From Chelonoidis abingdonii (Eukaryota > Chordata > Testudines > Testudinidae): DNA of 64,000 bases. Within the stretch, counting starts at the first letter, position 1. Every line of letters starts with the position of its first letter. Below the pieces are notes generated by a model. The model did no database searches. It saw nothing but the letters and a program-made list of their open reading frames with translations, and was not told the origin of the DNA. Position numbers and translations under genes: made by a program. The stretch lies in the NCBI RefSeq assembly GCF_003597395.2, contig NC_133774.1, positions 51,018,947 through 51,082,946 of the forward strand, written 5' to 3'. Positions 59,235 through 64,000 of this stretch are shown here, one piece after another.

Positions 59235-62200
59235 TCATGGCTTTTATGTACTATACACACATTTATCAGTTCTTTCTAAACATTGTATAGTCCGGCAGCC
59301 TTACAACCTCCTAGGTAAGGACATCCACACACCTGCTAATGCGCTGTGTGGCAAAGAACTTCCTTTATTTGTTTAAATCTGTGCCCACTATTTATTGGTG
59401 ACCCCTAGTTCTTGTATTATCGGGAATAGTAATAACTTTTCCTTATCCACTTTCTCCACATCACTCATGATTTTATATGTCTATCTCCCCCCTTAGTCTC
59501 CTCTTTTCGGCTGCAGGGCCTACACTCTAATTTTCCTCATATGGACCCCTCCAAATCCCTATCTTTTAGTTGCCTTTTCTAACTTTTCTAGTGCTAGATA
59601 TCTTTTTTTGAGGTGAGGAGATCCTCATAGTACCAGATCACTGTGGGTCAGGAGCTGATTTTATATAGGTCATAATTAATCCGTCTCTATGTCCTATCCC
59701 CTTTTTTAATGATTGCCTACATCCTGGCTGCTCTTTTCTTGACCGCTCGCGCACTGCGTGGCATTTCAGACAACCTATCAACGAATGACACCAATCTTTT
59801 CTCTGATTTTGTGAGTGCTAAATTTGTCCCATCGTTTTGACAGCTATAGTTTGGAGTTATTTTTTTCCACAATGTGCATACTTTACTTATTCCACATTAA
59901 ATTTCATTTGCCATTTGTGCCCAAGTCAACTGTATTTCGTGACTCTTTTTGACGTTCTTCACATCTGCTTTGGGTCTTTAGCTATCTTGGTATTTAGTAT
60001 CATGGCAACTTTGTCACCTCCACGTTTACCCCTCGTAGATCATTTTGTAATATGAAATAGGACTGGTCATAGGACTGGCCTTGGGGACAAACCCTCGCTC
60101 TACTCCTCTCATTCGGATTTACCCATATTCTACCTTTTGTTCGCTGTCTTTGTCTTCTAGTCCATATGAGGACCTTCCTTTATCCAATGACAGCTTAATT
60201 TACGAAGAGCCTTTGAGGATTACAAAGGCTTCTGGAAATCTAGATACCTATTTCCATGGATCCCTTGTCCACATGTATGTGTGAACCCGTCAGACATCTA
60301 GTAGATTAATACACGATTTCTTTTACAGAACTTGGTTGCTATTGCTCAACAGTTTATGTTTTTTGCTATATGGTCTGATCATTTTATCTTATATTGTTTA
60401 CAACTAATTTTGCGCGTATTGACGTAGTACTACAGGTCTTATTGACCGGGATCACGCTCTAAGCCCTTTTACATTGGCGTTACATTAGCTAATTCAGTCA
60501 TTGGGTCTAGAGCCGATTTAAAGGACAGGTTACAAACTTAGTTAATAGTTCGCAACTTCAATTGAGTTCTTTCAACTTTGGTGAATGCCATTGGTCCGGA
60601 TGACTTGTTAATATGAGTTATCAATTTTCAAAACTCCTTTAGTGACACTTCAGTCTGTGACAGTTCTCAGATCTGTCACTACAAAAACCGGCTCAGGTTT
60701 TTGGAATTTCCCTAACATCGCTCAGCCTTGCGCTGAAGCAGATCATTTAATTCTCCACATGACTTTATCGTCTTAGCGCTTCTTATTTCGTCGTCGGGGC
60801 CCACTGGTTGTTTAGCAGGCTTCCTGCTTCTGATGTACTAAAAAACATTGTTATTACTGTGGAGTTTTGGCTAGCCGTTCTTCAAAATCTCTTTGGCTTT
60901 TCTTATTACACTCTTGCACTTATGGCTAGTGTTTGTGCTTTTCTTGCCTCTAGGACTTGACTCCACTTTTTAAAGGAAGTCTTTATCTTCACTGCCTTTT
61001 TTACATGTGTTTAAGCACCGTGGCTTCTTTTTTGTTTCTTTTACTGGTGTTTCTAATTTGGGTACCTTGAGTGTGGCCTCTATGGTTTCTTTAAAAGGGC
61101 CCATGCAACTAACTTGCAGGGATTTCACTTAGTCCTGTACCTTTTAACTTTTGTTTACTAACCCCTTCATTTTGTATAGTTCCTCTTGGAATTTGCACAG
61201 TGTGGGCTGTTGAGGTGTTCTTCCCCTCAGAGGGTTGAATGCTATTGTATTATGGTCACTTTTCCACGGTCTTTTATGTACCTCTTGGACCAGCTCATAG
61301 ACTCATAGTCAAAGCGACAACTGATCTAGTCGACCCCCGCCAACGCGGCCACAGACACCTACCTATCCATCTATAACAACCTCTAATCTATGTCCGAGTT
61401 TGAAGTCTTCAATGTGGTTGAAGACCTCAGCTGCAGGGAATCCCCAGCAAGTGACCTGCCCATGAGAGGAAGGTGAAAACCTCCAGGGCCTGCCTCTGCC
61501 CGGAGGAATTCCTTCCTGACCCAAATATGGGATAGCAACCTGCATGTGGGCAGGCTCACAGCCAGCACTCAGAAAGAATTCTCTGCGTAATCAGATTCCT
61601 CCCATCCACTCCCACTACAGACCATTGGGCCAGATTTATCTGCTGATATCCATCAATTGCAAAATTAAACTATCCTTCTACCTACTTCCATAACTATCAA
61701 GCTTAGTCTTAAGCATATGTCTTTTGTCTTCCTTCTTTGGAAGGCTGTTCCAGATTCACTCCTCTATGTTAGAAACCTTCATCTAATTTCAGTCTAAACT
61801 TATGTCCAGTTTGTCCCATTTGTTCTTGTGTTACATGGTATAAGCTTAAATAATTCCTCTCCTCCTACGATTATCCCCTGATATATTTATAGAGAGTAAG
61901 CATATCCCCCGCAGCTTCTTTGGCTAGGCTCCAGCCAAGCTCTTTGAGTCTCCTTTCTAAGGCAGGTTTTCCATTCCTCGGATCTAGTAGCCCGTTTCTG
62001 AACTGTTCAGTTGAGATAGTCCTTCTATACATGGAGCCAGACTGCACACCGTATTCCAGATGAGGTCTCACCAGTGCCTTATATACGGTACTAACACCTC
62101 TGATCTTTGCTGGAAATACTCGCCTGTGCCCTACTGCTTTGTCTTTTTTAACGGCCATATTGATGGCGGCTCATAGTCATCCTGTAATCAACCAATATCA

Positions 62201-62588
62201 GGTCTTACTGGGTTCTTATTTTGATCAGTTCTCTATTTCCTAGCATTTCATTCACTATTACTGTCTGGTCAGGTGGTCGATATAGATCCTATGTATTATT
62301 TTTATTAGGCATGAATTTCTTCCATAGTGATCCTATGGATTGTGGATTCATTAAGTTTTACTTCATTGAATCTACATTTTCTTCACATATGTGCCACTCC
62401 TCCCCTGCACGACTGTTCTGTCCTTCCGATATTTTTGTACCTGGAATGATTGTGTCCCATTGATTTGCTCTCAGTCCACCAGGTTTCTGTGATGCTTATT
62501 ATTCAATTATCTCCTTTAACACAAGACACTCAGTCACCCATTATATTAGACTAGCATTTGTGGACAAGCACTAACTTGCCCTGTTTCT
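59235..62588 (-). mobile_element. CR1 copy C with nested second CR1, indel-rich
   Basis: It repeats the block order of copy B from about 53275 onward, including the same nested CR1 entering after CTTGGACCAGCTC (about 61291-62215) and the same return to outer CR1 sequence. The nested part in minus sense reads GRRVFPAKI, VYKALVRPHLEYGVQ and LDPRNGKPALERRLKELGWS (frame 62158-61871). Small deletions are frequent but at different places from copy B. Homology to CR1 stops at about 62588, after AACTTGCCCTG. Confidence 0.8.
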
Positions 62589-64000
62589 GTGTGCGCCGGG
62601 TCTTATTGGTGCGAGCGGGGTGATGGGTGGTCGGTCGGCTGGATCGGGCCGTACCTGAGCGCCGGCGGCCTGCGGGGGGACTAAGCCGGGGTGCCGAGCA
62701 GCGACGCGCCCCGAGAGGGCGGGGCCGAGCAGGCGCGCGGCCGGCGGCGTGCCCCGGCGAGTGTAAAACCGGCCGCTAACAACTGGGGGGCAGACTCTGG
62801 CGCTGTGGGTTGGCAATGACGTGGGCGTGTGGGGTGGCCGTAGGGCCCCAGCGCAGGGCGAATCAGCGGGACGTCGTCGTCGTGTGCGTCCGCCGTCGTG
62901 GGGGGGAGAGAGGGCAGAGGAGGGGGTGCTGACGTGCAGCGGGGGCCAGTGCGCTGACCCGTGCCCGGAGGTGGGCACAAAGGCGCAAGGAGTTGGCGGA
63001 CCCAAAAAGGTTGCGTTGAAGCAGGTGGTGAACGAGGAGAGGGGGGAAAGCGCGGCTGGCGAGGGCTGGGGATCGGACGTGCGCGGAGGGTGAGAGGCGG
63101 AGGAGGGAGGCATGCGCCGGTTATAGTGCAGGACGAGGCGGGGACAGGACGGAAGGTGAGGACGGCGCAGATAGCGTGTCCGAAAGAGCGGGCACGTATG
63201 AAGGGCGACAAAGAAACAGGGACCAGTGGTGGAAGGTTGGTGTGTACAGGCGAGAAGGCGTAACCTATAAGAGGGCTGGGAACGAGTGGGTCGCGGGGGT
63301 TAAAGGAGGTAGGGAGAGCATCGGCGCACAGAAACCGGGGACGGGGCAATCAAGGGGAACCAGCTGTGCAGGGTCAAATAATCGAGTGACAGACGGGCGG
63401 GCAGGCGGCGGAGGTGGGCCACTGATAGGGGAAGAAGGGGAGGTAATGATAGTGTTAAAGGGAGGATCCACCGAGGCCATGGAGTCCTGAGGGAGAGCAG
63501 TGAGGATGCTCTCTAGAAAAGCACAGGGGGATCGTTGATCGCACCGGACCAGTGACTAGTGAGAGGAGGAGGAATGCTAGGGAAGGAGGAGGCTGATGCA
63601 TCGTGCAGAACCCGTGAAGGCGGGGAGGACGGGTGTGGCAGGGGCGATGGAGCCCAAGCCATCGATGGGCCGGGATAAGCCCAGGCGGGGGCGGGGGTGG
63701 GCAGTCAAGGCGATAGGTAGGGCCACAAACAAGATGCAGGAGGGGGTTAAGGACGGTGAGATGGCACGGGGGAACTTCTGCGGGCATCGGGTGGGCCGGG
63801 GGGCTCCCAGGGGTACGAGGTACCGTTGCAACTGGAAAGGGGTGTCTAAAAACGGGCGACGTAGGAGGAGCCGAGGAAGGAAATCGGCCTCGAGGAAGGG
63901 GACGAAAAGGCCGGGGCGGGTTGGCCGAGCCCAAAGACGACGGCCTGGGGGGAGAGCGGTACGCTCGAGAATGAGAGCAGTGGGGAGGACGGTAGGGAGG
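62589..64000. other. G-rich, strand-asymmetric tail of unknown nature
   Basis: Base composition changes abruptly from AT-rich CR1 to G- and purine-rich sequence that continues to the window end. The top strand is full of GGG and GAGG words and keeps CpG dinucleotides. Open frames of 159, 180 and 222 codons on the minus strand are proline/serine/arginine-rich products of composition and overlap one another in different frames. No tandem period, repeat end or protein domain was seen. A CpG island or a sequencing or assembly artefact are both possible. Confidence 0.6.

Noticed and set aside
62681..63349. Open frame of 222 codons on the minus strand, with 180- and 159-codon neighbours, in the G-rich tail
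   Set aside because: Extreme Pro/Ser/Arg content, overlapping frames of similar length and no domain. Long frames are expected from this composition.
1..64000. CRISPR arrays, operons, phage or plasmid features
   Set aside because: None seen. Short repeats here are microsatellites and transposon ends, and the composition, splicing and repeats are vertebrate.

Overview
This is a vertebrate nuclear window, most likely from a turtle or a close relative. The evidence is the repeat load: CR1 LINEs ending in ATTCTATG repeats, a tRNA-headed SINE with a CR1-like tail, DIRS, Penelope-like and PIF/Harbinger remnants, and many short inverted-repeat DNA elements whose ends read GGTCTACACT. There is no operon-like gene packing. 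Most open frames are chance or decayed transposon frames.

One host gene is visible. Three short minus-strand exons at 29848-29892, 27830-27902 and 18289-18313 have canonical splice sites, join in phase and read as consecutive pieces of FCHO2, the F-BAR endocytic adaptor, just after its F-BAR domain. About 1-30 kb is therefore FCHO2 introns, and the region above 29.9 kb is probably the next upstream intron. No other exon was found.

Layout: 1-9.7 kb is intron with Penelope-like, hAT and MITE copies. 9.75-16.87 kb holds two head-to-tail DIRS retroelements on the minus strand. 19.96-22.61 kb is a CR1 copy split by a 1559-bp DNA transposon that carries a 366-codon open frame, and by a 166-bp MITE. 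22.84-25.45 kb is a PIF/Harbinger element with a 3-bp target duplication; its transposase core is replaced by a SINE and an intronless DNMT3B-like fragment in antisense. 25.5-33.5 kb has more MITEs, nested CR1 and Penelope-type repeats and an L2 piece. 33.7-47 kb is AT-rich intron-like DNA with few recognisable repeats. 47.1-52 kb holds scrambled Ty3/Gypsy pieces and a nearly full ORF2 of a CR1.

From about 53 kb sequence quality appears to change. The same nested CR1-in-CR1 arrangement occurs twice (53.06-56.7 and 59.2-62.6 kb), on both sides of a 25-N gap, each copy full of independent small indels. The window ends in 1.4 kb of G-rich sequence that begins abruptly inside the second copy. This part may be a noisy or falsely duplicated assembly segment.

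The strongest items are the uncharacterised transposon with the 366-codon frame (precise TAA duplication, host CR1 frame restored on virtual excision), the DNMT3B-like ADD segment inside a Harbinger element, the tandem DIRS pair, and the 25-nt FCHO2 microexon.
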